NCBI GenBank assembly: GCA_947476695.1
Contig: CANJRD010000004.1
Span: 1 to 64,000 of the forward strand
From: Rhodospirillaceae bacterium
GTDB taxonomy: Bacteria > Pseudomonadota > Alphaproteobacteria > Rhodospirillales > Rhodospirillaceae
Reading direction: 5' to 3'
Length of the DNA stretch: 64,000 nucleotides
The position numbers were made by a program, and so were the translations under genes. Under the pieces are notes generated by a model. It worked only from the letters and a program-made list of their open reading frames with translations, did not search any database and had not been told where the DNA came from. Below, in pieces: positions 1 through 7,901 of the stretch. Positions within the stretch are counted from its first letter, which is position 1. Every line of letters starts with the position of its first letter.

Positions 1-79
1 ACGGCCGCCTCCGCTTGCGCGCGTGGAAGCGCGCGGCGTCGGCCGCGGGTCCCTCCTATGCACTACGCGGATAAGCCCA

Positions 80-146
80 ATCGTGCACCCCCGAGGGGGT
101 CATTATTGGACGCGAAAGAGGGGTCACGGTTGGATGCGAATTGACA
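80..146. mobile_element. IS21-family-like terminal repeats (element end remnant)
   Basis: Two 21-bp imperfect direct repeats of the form GGGGTCAnnnTTGGAnGCGAA lie at 96-116 and 120-140, directly followed by TTGACA. Iterated GGGGTCA...TTGGA...GCGAA units are characteristic of the multiple transposase-binding repeats at the ends of many IS21-family elements, as I know the family. No istA or istB gene is readable, so only an end survives, or the rest lies left of the window. The stretch 147-356 contains nothing I can assign. Confidence 0.4.
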
Positions 147-356
147 TCTTATTCTTCGCGCGCGTGCGCGTACATGTCCCGAAATCACTTGCGCATAGGG
201 TCCGTCGTCAACTGCGATTGTTAGTCGGGCGGCGAGCACACAGTCCGCACTGCGTCGATGTTCCAGGCCCTCGGGTGTCCACGGCCATGTAATCATGGTT
301 ATGCGGATGGCGGCGGTCCCCATTCTGTATGGCGAGCACCACGCCCCAAGTCTCGA

Positions 357-605
357 TCACAGGAAAATGTTTCGCGGTTCCCATCCCTTTCCCCGCTTAA
401 CGAACTTGTCCCCCATTACGTGTTGAGCTTTCTGAATCGAGTGAAGTAGGTCTTCGAGATGAGCGGCTGGGAATTTTGGGCCGAAATTGAGCCATTCATC
501 TTTAACTTTGAAGGTGAGTTGAACCGTGACGTCCTCAATTCCAGTTGCATCAGCACGCTCATGTTCAATTTTCCATCCGAACCATTCGTTTGCACTCTGG
601 AACAT
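357..605 (-). CDS. Hypothetical protein, 82 aa
   Basis: Function unknown. The start at 605 is chosen over an in-frame upstream start at 656 because a strong ribosome binding site (GGGAGGA) lies 6-7 nt before this ATG. The product begins MFQSANEWFGWKIEHER and is soluble and charged, with no signal peptide or membrane segment. Its composition is natural (beta-rich segment VQLTFKVKDEW, then an amphipathic helix with HLEDLLHSIQKAQ), which argues for a real gene rather than a shadow. It stands alone on the minus strand beside the decayed recombinase, so it may be cargo of a former element. No family was recognised. Confidence 0.55.
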   Translation of the reverse strand: MFQSANEWFGWKIEHERADATGIEDVTVQLTFKVKDEWLNFGPKFPAAHLEDLLHSIQKAQHVMGDKFVKRGKGWEPRNIFL

Positions 606-697
606 GATTCGTCCTCCCGTGATTTTAATCACGCTACGCCAGTCGGGAGGCCCCAAGGTTGATTGCAGTCAAATAGTGCTAGGGCGAAGCAAAAATT

Positions 698-948
698 TCA
701 GCGCAGGGCGGACAACGCGGCCCGCAATGCCTTGAACTGACATTGCTCTTCGGCGCAATCCCGAGGATGGGAGAATTCGCACGGATCGTCTCCGCTACGT
801 AGCGAGGCGACAAGTGCGCATAGTGCCGCTCGGTCATTCGAGTACTTTGCCCAATCGTCCATCAGCCGGCGGCGCTGCTCAAATAATCGCCGCGACGGTA
901 GGCGGCCTCCACCTTGTCAGAGACGACACGCGCTCTTCCCGCATTTTC
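698..948 (-). pseudogene. Tyrosine recombinase/phage-type integrase, C-terminal remnant (frameshifted)
   Basis: Read on the minus strand, one frame gives VVSDKVEAAYRRGD (about 927-886) and the next frame continues LFEQRRRLMDDWAKYSND, ending at a stop at 698-700. Together these match the C-terminal signature of phage-type tyrosine integrases (VGDKVEAAYRRGDLFEKRRRLMDxWAxYC), in which the catalytic Tyr lies in AYRRGD. The reading frame is lost between GGCGAT and TATTTGAG, where one T appears to be missing. Sequence further upstream no longer aligns, so the catalytic core is gone. It is a dead integrase tail marking a former genomic island or prophage edge. Confidence 0.7.
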
Positions 949-1046
949 GACGGTCGCCGCGCCGGAATTTAATGGGCAACCGTATGAAATCTTCGATACC
1001 GTGGACGCACGAGGCGACCTATTGAACTCTATCTGGAGGGCAGTCC

Positions 1047-1640
1047 GTGAAGGAAGGTTCGAACTATCCCACCCACATCGGCATCTCCGATGTTTCGACC
1101 ACTTCGTTCGAGCAGATGCGGGTCGAAGCATATTTCGAAGGCCAGCCTTCAATCATGTTCGACGAACCTGAAGGATTTGACATTGGCGATCCGCCGGATC
1201 TCCAGGGTCGATCACGTGGATGGAGCCCTGTGCATGCGCAGCTGGCTGCCCTCGCGGGGTGCACCTCCATCACTTGCGCCGTCGTCGCCCGCGATCAGAG
1301 GTTCAAGTACAAGAGCCTTCGGACCAAGCTTCGCTCCCTGATCGACATCCGGGGATTCTTCTTTGATCTTCATCTTCAGCCACAATATGAGCAGCTGAAC
1401 TTCGACCTCATTTTGGGAACCAAAGAGTCCCCCGCTCGCATCAAAGCGTTCGCGAATGAGGTCGACCGTCGCTGCCCCCAAATAGGGCTGTTTCATCGGG
1501 CTAAAATTCCATTCGTCATGTCCTGGCATCGCGAGGGAGAAAAGAAGCCGGTCCATGAGGATCGCTTCCACTTACCCCGCGGCAAGACGCCGGAGGACCG
1601 ATTGATTGCTGAGGCCAAGAAGACGTCGAAATTGCGCTGA
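1047..1640 (+). CDS. OsmC-like family protein
   Basis: A 197-aa protein resembling the OsmC/Ohr fold, thiol-dependent peroxidases that reduce organic hydroperoxides. The segment PVHAQLAALAGCTSIT (residues 61-76) matches the OsmC central helix carrying the first redox Cys (C72). A second Cys-Pro (C143 in RRCPQIGLF) matches the second redox-Cys motif. The N-terminal beta sheet is recognisable (FEQMRVEAYFEGQPSIMFDEP). The start is GTG at 1047 with GGAGGG 6 nt upstream. The sequence around the second Cys is diverged (FHRAKIPFVMSWH follows) and the C-terminus is longer than usual, so peroxidase activity is inferred, not shown. The gene is monocistronic, flanked by a dead integrase and a truncated dioxygenase. 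Confidence 0.6.
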   Translation: MKEGSNYPTHIGISDVSTTSFEQMRVEAYFEGQPSIMFDEPEGFDIGDPPDLQGRSRGWSPVHAQLAALAGCTSITCAVVARDQRFKYKSLRTKLRSLIDIRGFFFDLHLQPQYEQLNFDLILGTKESPARIKAFANEVDRRCPQIGLFHRAKIPFVMSWHREGEKKPVHEDRFHLPRGKTPEDRLIAEAKKTSKLR

Positions 1641-1713
1641 CTAGTGGCGCCATGTGTACAGACCTATCTCTTGGCCGCGCCCTTCCGCTTCCACTCTTCC
1701 TAGGAGACCGCCT

Positions 1714-1920
1714 TTGCCTTTAACGGTTCGCCCATTCGATGCGCCTGCAGGGGCAGAAGTTATTGGCTTGAAGGTCGATCAGATCGACTCTTCCTCATTT
1801 GCCCAGGTTAGTAAGGCATTTCTCGATTTTGGGTTCCTAGTCTTCCGGGACCAGCATCTAACGCCTGAAAGCCATGCAGCTTTCAGCGCCAAGTTCGGAG
1901 CGCTTAATTTACGTATCTAG
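1714..1920 (+). pseudogene. TauD/TfdA-type dioxygenase, N-terminal fragment
   Basis: The N-terminus matches Fe(II)/2-oxoglutarate dioxygenases of the TauD/TfdA family: VRPFDAPAGAEVIGL, then VSKAFLDFGFLVFRDQHLTP and HAAFSAKFGAL, corresponding to the usual GAEIxGxD, HGVxxFRxQxL and FxxRFG landmarks. The open frame stops after about 68 residues, where family members are about 280-300 aa. The HxD metal-binding region and distal His are absent. A TTG start at 1714 with GGAG at 1703-1706 is the likely original start. The break at FSAKFGALNLRI is abrupt, as expected for a deletion or rearrangement. Not functional. Confidence 0.7.
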
Positions 1921-2286
1921 CCGTTGGTATGAACGCCCTGCGGTCACAGCCAGGCCTTGAGGGATCTACATCGGTCGGTTTCGCGGCAGAGGTAAAATCA
2001 TAGGTTTCAACAGTAGCGAACTTTCCTAGGTGTTTAGTCCCGAGTTTTGATTGTGCAATATTTTCCCCGGCATGGAGGGATGCGTTATGGGACAAGTTCT
2101 TCACGGCAGCGCCACGAGCCCCTCCGTTGACAATCTCGAGTTGGGTTAACAGTTCCATTGGGAACAAGCATTTAGGTGCGAATATGTCCTGCAACATCGA
2201 CTCCTTAATCAAATCTCGTAGGTACGCCGCGCCGGATAAAGTCTTCCTCCTTGAAGGCGTTGTTGCCGGTGATGCCTACGTAGTGC
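1921..2286. other. Intergenic stretch without a recognisable gene
   Basis: This segment follows the truncated dioxygenase. Open frames exist on both strands, but none has a plausible ribosome binding site, a natural composition or a family match. It is probably debris at the rearrangement point that removed the rest of the dioxygenase. Confidence 0.4.
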
Positions 2287-2604
2287 TCAGCCTCCGCTGT
2301 CCTTTTCGGCAACCATTAGACATTGCGTAGCCGAGCACAAGCTGACGCGCCCGGTAAGCGTGTCGATGCGGTACACTAAAGAGTTTTCGCTGCGGGCTGC
2401 AGCGACAAGCTCGTAACGGTGGCCCAGGACCAACGGTGCCAGCCCCACAAAGCTCATGATTGCCGACCCAAGCACGATAGCGCGCGAGAGGCCGGTCGGT
2501 AAAAAGGCGGCCTTTGGCGGCGGCATTTCCGTCTTGGCATCATCTTCATCCGCAGGCTCTGGCTTGGTGGGACGGTTGATGGGTAACTTCGATGCTGCGG
2601 TCAT
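2287..2604 (-). CDS. Small single-pass membrane protein of unknown function
   Basis: A 105-aa protein starting MTAASKLPINRP at 2604, preceded by AAGGAGAAGG. Residues 1-35 form a polar, Pro/Glu-rich cytoplasmic tail. Residues about 37-61 (SRAIVLGSAIMSFVGLAPL) are one transmembrane helix. The C-terminus ELVAAARSENSLVYRIDTLT followed by GRVSLCSATQCLMVAEK is a small periplasmic module with two Cys that could bond. The pattern of one helix plus a YRIDTLTGRV segment recurs in small uncharacterised proteobacterial proteins, where a single value or ligand may be displayed. It is divergent from the histidine kinase gene at 2885. I assign no function. Confidence 0.6.
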   Translation of the reverse strand: MTAASKLPINRPTKPEPADEDDAKTEMPPPKAAFLPTGLSRAIVLGSAIMSFVGLAPLVLGHRYELVAAARSENSLVYRIDTLTGRVSLCSATQCLMVAEKDSGG

Positions 2605-2884
2605 ATCATCCTTCTCCTTTCTAGCTCGAGTCCTTCGGTCCAATACAAGTAACCTTGAGTGCTTCGTCTTTTTGCGAATAGCCTTGATTGAAAGCACCCA
2701 AGACTCTGTTACGCAGCTAGCTCGAGAGTCCCGCCTAGGTTTGATCGTGAACCCATCCGGAGACAGCCAATATCCCCATTTGAGGATGTTGGTCTGGTAA
2801 ACTGTCGCGATACAGAGAGCAGTCGGGCATGGAGCCTACGACTGATATGAAGAAGATGCTGAAATGGCCTTCAGGCGGGTACCT

Positions 2885-4174
2885 ATGTCGGAGCAACTTC
2901 AAACGCTTTTCGAGCGGGAACAACAGGCGCGGAAGCAAGCCGAACAGCAGTTAGAAGAGATGACCAAGAGGCTTTCCGAAGCAAGCCAGGCATTTGAAGA
3001 ATCACACAGGGGGGAAAAGCGTGCCGCCGAGCAGTTACGCGCCATCCTCGAACAGATCCCAAACGTAGTGATAACTGCCGATCATACCGGCGAGATTAGG
3101 ACGATTAATTACCAAGCACGCGGGACGCTGGGCACAACGCCGAAGCTCGCTCGGGGGCGAAAAGGGTGGGACTTTCTGCCGGCGTTCGCCGGAATAGTCG
3201 ACGCCGACGAAGCCCAGCACCACGCCGATACGGCTCGTGAGGACCTCTTGGCACGGCGCAGCGACGGCACTGAGTTTCCATGTGAGGTACATGTAGCCAA
3301 TTTTAGCAGCGTCGAGGGTCCAGCGACGATCTGGACGGTGCGTGATATCAGTCGAAGGGTAATTGCGGAGAAACGGCGGCGCACGCTAGAAACAGAGCTG
3401 CGCCAGGCGCAGAAGCTCGAAGCTCTTGGCACAATGGCTGGGGGCATTGCTCACGAGATGAGCACTCCGATCCAATTCATCACAGATAACGTCAATTTTC
3501 TGAGATCAGCCTTCACAGATATCCTGTCAGCCCTAAAGGAGTATCGTGCCCTACTGCCGGCCGAAGACGATGTGCGTATCGCCGAAGCGTGTGACCTCGA
3601 TTATCTGGTGTCCGAAATACCCCAAGCAACGGCGCAGTCCCTGGAGGGACTGACGCGGGTGACCGAGATCCTACTTGCCGTAAAGCGTTTCTCACACCCA
3701 GGTACACCAAGTAAGGAAGCGAATGATCTTAATCAGATTGTCAAGACAACCGCGATCGTATCCAAGAACCAGTGGAAGTACGTGGCTGACTTAGAAATGG
3801 ATCTCGGCGACGACTTGCCGATGGTAGAATCCAATGCCGGCGAGTTGAACCAGGTATTACTAAATCTAATCGTCAACGCGGCGCATGCGATTGAGGATTT
3901 GCGAGCCAAGAACGGGCGGGGCAAGATTACCATCAAGACCCGGCGGATCGATGGTGGCGTGGAATGTGCTGTTTCCGACACGGGCGTCGGCATCTCCAAG
4001 AGTGAGCAGGAAAAGATATTCGACCTATTTTTTACTACCAAAGTCCCGGGGCGTGGAACAGGCCAGGGCCTTGCCTTGGTTCACACGCTGATCACACGGT
4101 CTCATGGCGGCCGCCTCTGGGTCGAATCTACCCCCGAGCAAGGAGCAACTTTCACATTCACCCTGCCCGCCTGA
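2885..4174 (+). CDS. PAS-domain sensor histidine kinase (soluble)
   Basis: A cytoplasmic two-component kinase; ATP-dependent autophosphorylation of a His and transfer to a receiver is the family role. From an alternative ATG at 2864 the protein is 436 aa; ATG 2885, just before the coiled coil, is preferred. Numbering from 2864: coiled coil about 10-60, PAS about 60-165, H-box GTMAGGIAHEMSTP with phospho-acceptor His197, N-box NLIVNAAHAI (Asn338), G1 box DTGVGIS (Asp372), F-box FDLFFTTK and G2 GTGQGLAL (about 398-405). There are no membrane segments, so the input is probably cytosolic through PAS. The layout resembles kinases that partner receiver-HDOD or FixJ-like regulators, two of which lie next door (4187-5203 minus and 5345-6580 plus). 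Confidence 0.88.
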   Translation: MSEQLQTLFEREQQARKQAEQQLEEMTKRLSEASQAFEESHRGEKRAAEQLRAILEQIPNVVITADHTGEIRTINYQARGTLGTTPKLARGRKGWDFLPAFAGIVDADEAQHHADTAREDLLARRSDGTEFPCEVHVANFSSVEGPATIWTVRDISRRVIAEKRRRTLETELRQAQKLEALGTMAGGIAHEMSTPIQFITDNVNFLRSAFTDILSALKEYRALLPAEDDVRIAEACDLDYLVSEIPQATAQSLEGLTRVTEILLAVKRFSHPGTPSKEANDLNQIVKTTAIVSKNQWKYVADLEMDLGDDLPMVESNAGELNQVLLNLIVNAAHAIEDLRAKNGRGKITIKTRRIDGGVECAVSDTGVGISKSEQEKIFDLFFTTKVPGRGTGQGLALVHTLITRSHGGRLWVESTPEQGATFTFTLPA

Positions 4175-4186
4175 AGAAGACGCGCG

Positions 4187-5203
4187 TCACGGGGTCGTCA
4201 CGGGGCTTGCCGTTGGAATCGCGGGAGTGGTGAGTATCAGTTTCAACAATTCGCTCTGACTGCCGGTGCCGGTCTTAGCGAAAGCTTGCTTCAGATAGGT
4301 ACGCGCAGTGCTAATTGTCACGGAGCATACCTCCGCGGCTTCATGTAGGTTGGCTCCATCGACAAGGGCGCGCACCAGCCGTGCCTCGGAAGTGCTCAGG
4401 CCAAACAATGCTTTCAAAGCCTCTATCGATGGCAAGGGCGTCACTTCAGGATCGCTGATTAGCAATGCCGCCAGAGTCCGCTCTTCTTTCTCGATTTCAA
4501 GAGCTGTGACGATCACAGTGAGGGCACGATGATTCGAAGGACGCGACAGAGCGATTGCCGCTTGGTCACTGTCCTGAGCGCCGCCGGCGCAGCAGTCGAA
4601 AATGAGCCGGTGTAACCTAGCCGTTTCGGTCGGCTCGGCTGTGCGGCAAAGCCCGTCCTGGCCAAGGCGCATGCCGTCTTTCTCGGCAAGTAGCACACTT
4701 CCCGCCTGGTTTGCGAACAAGACCTGCCCACTCTGATCGACAACAATGATGCCCAAGTGCAAACGGTTCAACGCCGCCATACCCAAGCGCGCGGTAAGGT
4801 CATCCGTAACCGGCATCCGCCGCCGAATCTCGAAGAGAGCGGCCTCGATACCCTCAGCTAGGAGATTCGCTGCGCATGGCTTGGTAAAAAACCGGAAGAC
4901 CTCGCAATCGTTTATCGCGGACACGGCCGCATTCAGGTCAGCGGTCCCGCTCAGAATGACAAATGCGGTCCCGCCGCCTTGTTCAAGTTTTTGCATCTCG
5001 CGAACCATCGTCAAACCCGTCATTTCGGGCATGGTGATATCGGACACCACAACGTCGAAGGGACGGTGGCGATAGGCTGCAATAGCCTCGGTCGGGCTAG
5101 TGAGAAACGTCATCTCCCAGTCCTTACGGCTGCGGGCAAGAGCGCGTCGAAGGCCGTCGAGCAGGCGCTTTTCGTCGTCGACAAACAGGACTCGACTATT
5201 CAT
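4187..5203 (-). CDS. Response regulator: receiver, PAS-like middle, LuxR-type HTH
   Basis: A 338-aa transcription regulator. An N-terminal receiver begins MNSRVLFVDDEKRLL, with phospho-acceptor Asp55 in VVSDITMPEMTG and the FFTKP lysine later. Residues about 140-250 resemble a PAS-like sensor (LGIIVVDQSGQVLFANQAGS). The C-terminus about 270-330 is a LuxR/GerE-type helix-turn-helix (LSTSEARLVRALVDGANLHE, then SVTISTARTYLKQAFAKTG), which binds DNA. The RSRKDWEMTFLTS segment after the first helix is also found in the neighbouring HDOD regulator (RREQWDMVFAKS), so the receivers are related. It is transcribed convergently with the kinase and divergently from the HDOD gene. Phosphorylation by the adjacent kinase is a reasonable inference. 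Confidence 0.85.
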   Translation of the reverse strand: MNSRVLFVDDEKRLLDGLRRALARSRKDWEMTFLTSPTEAIAAYRHRPFDVVVSDITMPEMTGLTMVREMQKLEQGGGTAFVILSGTADLNAAVSAINDCEVFRFFTKPCAANLLAEGIEAALFEIRRRMPVTDDLTARLGMAALNRLHLGIIVVDQSGQVLFANQAGSVLLAEKDGMRLGQDGLCRTAEPTETARLHRLIFDCCAGGAQDSDQAAIALSRPSNHRALTVIVTALEIEKEERTLAALLISDPEVTPLPSIEALKALFGLSTSEARLVRALVDGANLHEAAEVCSVTISTARTYLKQAFAKTGTGSQSELLKLILTTPAIPTASPVTTP

Positions 5204-5240
5204 GGGCCCACACTTTCCTGCCGCGGTGGTGAATTAAACC

Positions 5241-5276
5241 CCTCATTAGAGGGTACCGGCATTAAGGGGTACCGGC
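5241..5276. promoter_or_regulatory. Direct and inverted repeats between divergent regulator genes
   Basis: GGGTACCGGC occurs twice in direct orientation (5251-5260 and 5267-5276), 16 bp start to start. An overlapping inverted element ACCCCT...AGAGGGT lies at 5238-5254. The repeats sit in the 141-bp gap between two divergently transcribed regulators, so a DNA-binding protein, possibly the LuxR-type product itself, may act here. No matching promoter hexamers were assigned. Confidence 0.4.
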
Positions 5277-5344
5277 TAGCGTCCTGAATTGGCAAGATAG
5301 TGCTGCTAGGTGGCCCGTTTGGACGTGGGACCAAAGAGAAAACC

Positions 5345-6580
5345 ATGAGCACCAACGTCCGCCCAAGGATCCTGTTCGTCGACGACGAGGAAAACGTACT
5401 TCAGGGCTTGCGCCGCCTGTTGCGGCAGCGGCGCGAGCAGTGGGATATGGTATTCGCGAAATCCGGCGCCCAGGGTCTTGCGCTGATGCAAACACAGCCG
5501 ATGGATGTCGTCGTCAGCGACATGCGGATGCCGGAGATGGACGGAGCTGAATTTCTCTCCCGTGTCCGCGATCAGCATCCCAATTCGGTCCGCATTATTC
5601 TATCGGGATACATTGAGAGGGAAGCCATTCTTAGGTCGATTGGCCCATCCCACCGCTATTTGAGTAAACCCTGCACAGAAGACGCTTTAGCAACGGCCAT
5701 CGAGAACTCACTTCGACTGCGGCATTTTCTCACCGCCGACCATATTCGCGCCGCCGTCGGCGGACTTAGCCACTTGCCGACGTTGCCGAACATCTATCTA
5801 GAGATTCTGGCCGAACTATCATCGGCTTTTGCTTCCACTGACTCCCTGGCGGCCGAAGTCGAGAAGGACGTGTCGATTTCGATGCAGCTGCTCAAACTCA
5901 CCAACTCCGCGTATTTCAGTATGCCGACCAAGGCAGCGACCGTCCGCCAGGCGATCCGGTTTTTGGGCTTCGATACGGTGCGGGCGGTAGTGCTTGTTGC
6001 GGGCGTGGTCGAGCAATTTAAGAATCTTCCGCCTAGACTCATCAGCGTCGTCGAGGTTCTCGCCGCGCGCTCCTTAAGCATCGGGTTACTCGCTCAGGTA
6101 ATCGCGCGGACCGAGAGCTTGCGCAGCGACGAGATCGATAATGCATTTTGTGCCGGAGCCCTATCGCACGTCGGAACGTTGCTATTAATCGCCAATTATC
6201 CGGATCGCTTCCGGTCCGCGATGGACGAGATGGAGCGCACGGGGTGTGCGTTGCTGGAAATCGAGCGCACGTGGTTCGGCGCCGGCCATTCGGAGCTCGG
6301 TGCCTATCTCCTCGGCCTCTGGGGATTCAACGATCAGATCGTGGAAGCCGTCGCATATCACCACACACCCAGCGCCCTCCCTGCAGGATTTTCGGGGGTC
6401 TTGCTCGCGGTCCACGTCGCCCAGCACCTGCTCCGCGTAAGCCATGTTAAGAACAGAGATGTGCTGGGTGCACGCGAACCCTTTGATGCCCTTTATCTGG
6501 ACCGCGGCGGTGTGGCAAATCGGATGGAACTTTGGCACGACGTCTGCCAGGCGACTACTGCAGGCTGGCCAAATGACTGA
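5345..6580 (+). CDS. Response regulator with HDOD output domain
   Basis: A 411-aa signalling protein from ATG 5345. The receiver domain (residues about 8-125) has DDEEN, phospho-acceptor Asp in VVSDMRMPEMDG and the lysine in YLSKPC. An HDOD domain follows (about 140-350): LPTLPNIYLEILAELSS, DVSISMQLLKLTNSAYF, then VRQAIRFLGFDTVRAVVL. HDOD domains are HD-like folds without the metal-binding HD pair; they usually act in protein-protein signalling, often in cyclic-di-GMP or motility control. AVAYHHTPSA near the end resembles an HD-GYP-like remnant. The start is not preceded by a strong Shine-Dalgarno sequence. Likely phosphorylated by the kinase at 2885. Confidence 0.85.
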   Translation: MSTNVRPRILFVDDEENVLQGLRRLLRQRREQWDMVFAKSGAQGLALMQTQPMDVVVSDMRMPEMDGAEFLSRVRDQHPNSVRIILSGYIEREAILRSIGPSHRYLSKPCTEDALATAIENSLRLRHFLTADHIRAAVGGLSHLPTLPNIYLEILAELSSAFASTDSLAAEVEKDVSISMQLLKLTNSAYFSMPTKAATVRQAIRFLGFDTVRAVVLVAGVVEQFKNLPPRLISVVEVLAARSLSIGLLAQVIARTESLRSDEIDNAFCAGALSHVGTLLLIANYPDRFRSAMDEMERTGCALLEIERTWFGAGHSELGAYLLGLWGFNDQIVEAVAYHHTPSALPAGFSGVLLAVHVAQHLLRVSHVKNRDVLGAREPFDALYLDRGGVANRMELWHDVCQATTAGWPND

Positions 6581-6694
6581 CCACACACTCTTTCATAGAA
6601 ATGGGCCGCTGCCGGGTGCGCGGAAATCGCCGTACATTGAGACTGCCCACCGGCTAAGACTTCCGACGATGAAGAGCCTCTGACTGGGAGAGCG

Positions 6695-7297
6695 CTAGCA
6701 CAGAACACCTCTCGCCGAGATCTTCTTGGTCTTAATCCAGCCCCTATTCGTTTTGATGCGCTGGGAAGGGGCCGGTGTGGTTTGATGACGCTGGTTCGTA
6801 GGACCGGCTGGCTCCTCCGGCACTTCCGGCCCACTCGCCAGTGGCGGCGTCATAGACTGACCCAAAGCGTACTCGATCGCCCTCCGGAGCAGATCGGCAG
6901 AAATAGGCTTTATCAGATAGCTCGAGATATTGTATCTCGCCAGCACACGGTAGGTCTTAAGCTGGCTGTCTCCAGTCAAGACAATGATCGGAATCTTCTT
7001 GGCCCTAGGGGAACGCAGTGACCGAAGCTGCTTCACGAAGGCTGCGCCAGAGATGCCCGGTAACTTTATATCGGTGATCACCACATTAAAGCCTTTCGAC
7101 TTAGAATCGGTCAGAAGGTTCCAGGCGCTTTCCGCACTAGAGGCCTCGACCACCTCGGTGATGCCGATACTCTTCATCTGGCGGCACAGAATCTCGCGTA
7201 TGAGCCTCTCATCCTCCACCAGCAGAACGTTACATTTCTGTAGAAGAAGATTCTGCTCCAAGACCTGCTTCGGGGGCTCTGCGGCTCCTTTCGACAC
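6695..7297 (-). CDS. Single-domain response regulator
   Basis: A 200-aa protein made of a receiver domain (about 20-145) and a polar, probably disordered tail (about 146-200, rich in Pro, Thr and Lys). The acidic pair is in LLVEDERLI, the phospho-acceptor is Asp76 in VVITDIKLPGISG, the conserved Thr is in IIVLTGDS and the lysine is in YLIKPIS. There is no DNA-binding or enzymatic output, so it may relay phosphate or act by protein contact, as CheY- or Spo0F-like proteins do. The Pro/Lys-rich tail is unusual for a stand-alone receiver. It is on the same strand as the degenerate receiver at 7416-7901, 118 bp downstream of it. Confidence 0.82.
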   Translation of the reverse strand: MSKGAAEPPKQVLEQNLLLQKCNVLLVEDERLIREILCRQMKSIGITEVVEASSAESAWNLLTDSKSKGFNVVITDIKLPGISGAAFVKQLRSLRSPRAKKIPIIVLTGDSQLKTYRVLARYNISSYLIKPISADLLRRAIEYALGQSMTPPLASGPEVPEEPAGPTNQRHQTTPAPSQRIKTNRGWIKTKKISARGVLC

Positions 7298-7415
7298 GGC
7301 GACTTAGGCTTTCATGATCAAATACCGACGACAGGCAACGCAAGTCACTTGAGTGCTTAGAGCTTGTCTTACGCCGACCAATCCCAGCTTTCGCGCTCTT
7401 CGCGAAGCCGATGCG

Positions 7416-7901
7416 TCAACGCGCCAATGCTTCTGATTTCGCTATACTGGTTTCGCTCGTCACCACATTGGAGTAGCGACCGATATCGGCAGGAAGATTT
7501 CTGCTACGTCCCTTAATTATTGCGGACCGAAGTTTCTCCGGCACAATTGGTTTAACCAAGTAACCATTCGCATCCAAGCCAGCAGCTGCCTTGATAGATG
7601 TGACCTCAGCAGTTTCTGACAGCAGGATAAAGCAGGCGTCCAGTCTTGTAGACCTATGTTTACCGGTTCTAATTGATTTCAATAGATCCAGCCCACTACG
7701 TCCATCCGTCATCACACCACATAGAATGACGTCGATCGGCCACGGATTAGTATTCAAAGCTCTTGCTGCATCGAGGACGCTTCTTGCAGTACTTATTTTT
7801 ACAACGCCATTCCGCCTTAACATCGTCTCAAGAATTGACAGGAACCCAGGGTCATCGTCGACAATTAGGCAGTGAAGGCTGGAGAGCATTTCAGGCGTCA
7901 T
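7416..7901 (-). CDS. Degenerate receiver-domain protein lacking the phospho-acceptor Asp
   Basis: A 161-aa receiver-fold protein: acidic cluster IVDDDPGFL, then VILCGVMTDGRSGLDLL, LSETAEV and YLVKPIVPEKLR. In normal receivers the position after VILC is Asp; here it is Gly62 (codon GGT, complement of 7716-7718), one transition from GAT. The conserved Lys and acidic pocket remain. It would be a pseudo-receiver, unable to accept phosphate at the usual site. Downstream is an apparently intact receiver (6695-7297) in the same orientation. Its start overlaps the end of a 51-codon frame, suggesting translational coupling. A sequencing error at one base would restore the Asp. Confidence 0.75.
   Translation of the reverse strand: MTPEMLSSLHCLIVDDDPGFLSILETMLRRNGVVKISTARSVLDAARALNTNPWPIDVILCGVMTDGRSGLDLLKSIRTGKHRSTRLDACFILLSETAEVTSIKAAAGLDANGYLVKPIVPEKLRSAIIKGRSRNLPADIGRYSNVVTSETSIAKSEALAR

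Noticed and set aside
23-323. Open frames on both strands at the left edge
   Set aside because: They overlap each other and the IS21-like repeats, lack ribosome binding sites and have Arg/Pro-rich shadow composition.
1904-2330. Frames of 102 aa (minus) and 67 aa (plus) after the dioxygenase fragment
   Set aside because: No family resemblance, no Shine-Dalgarno and mutual overlap; likely debris.
2829-2935. Short frame starting MEPTTDMKKMLKWPSGG ahead of the kinase
   Set aside because: It overlaps the kinase coding region in another frame and has poor start context.
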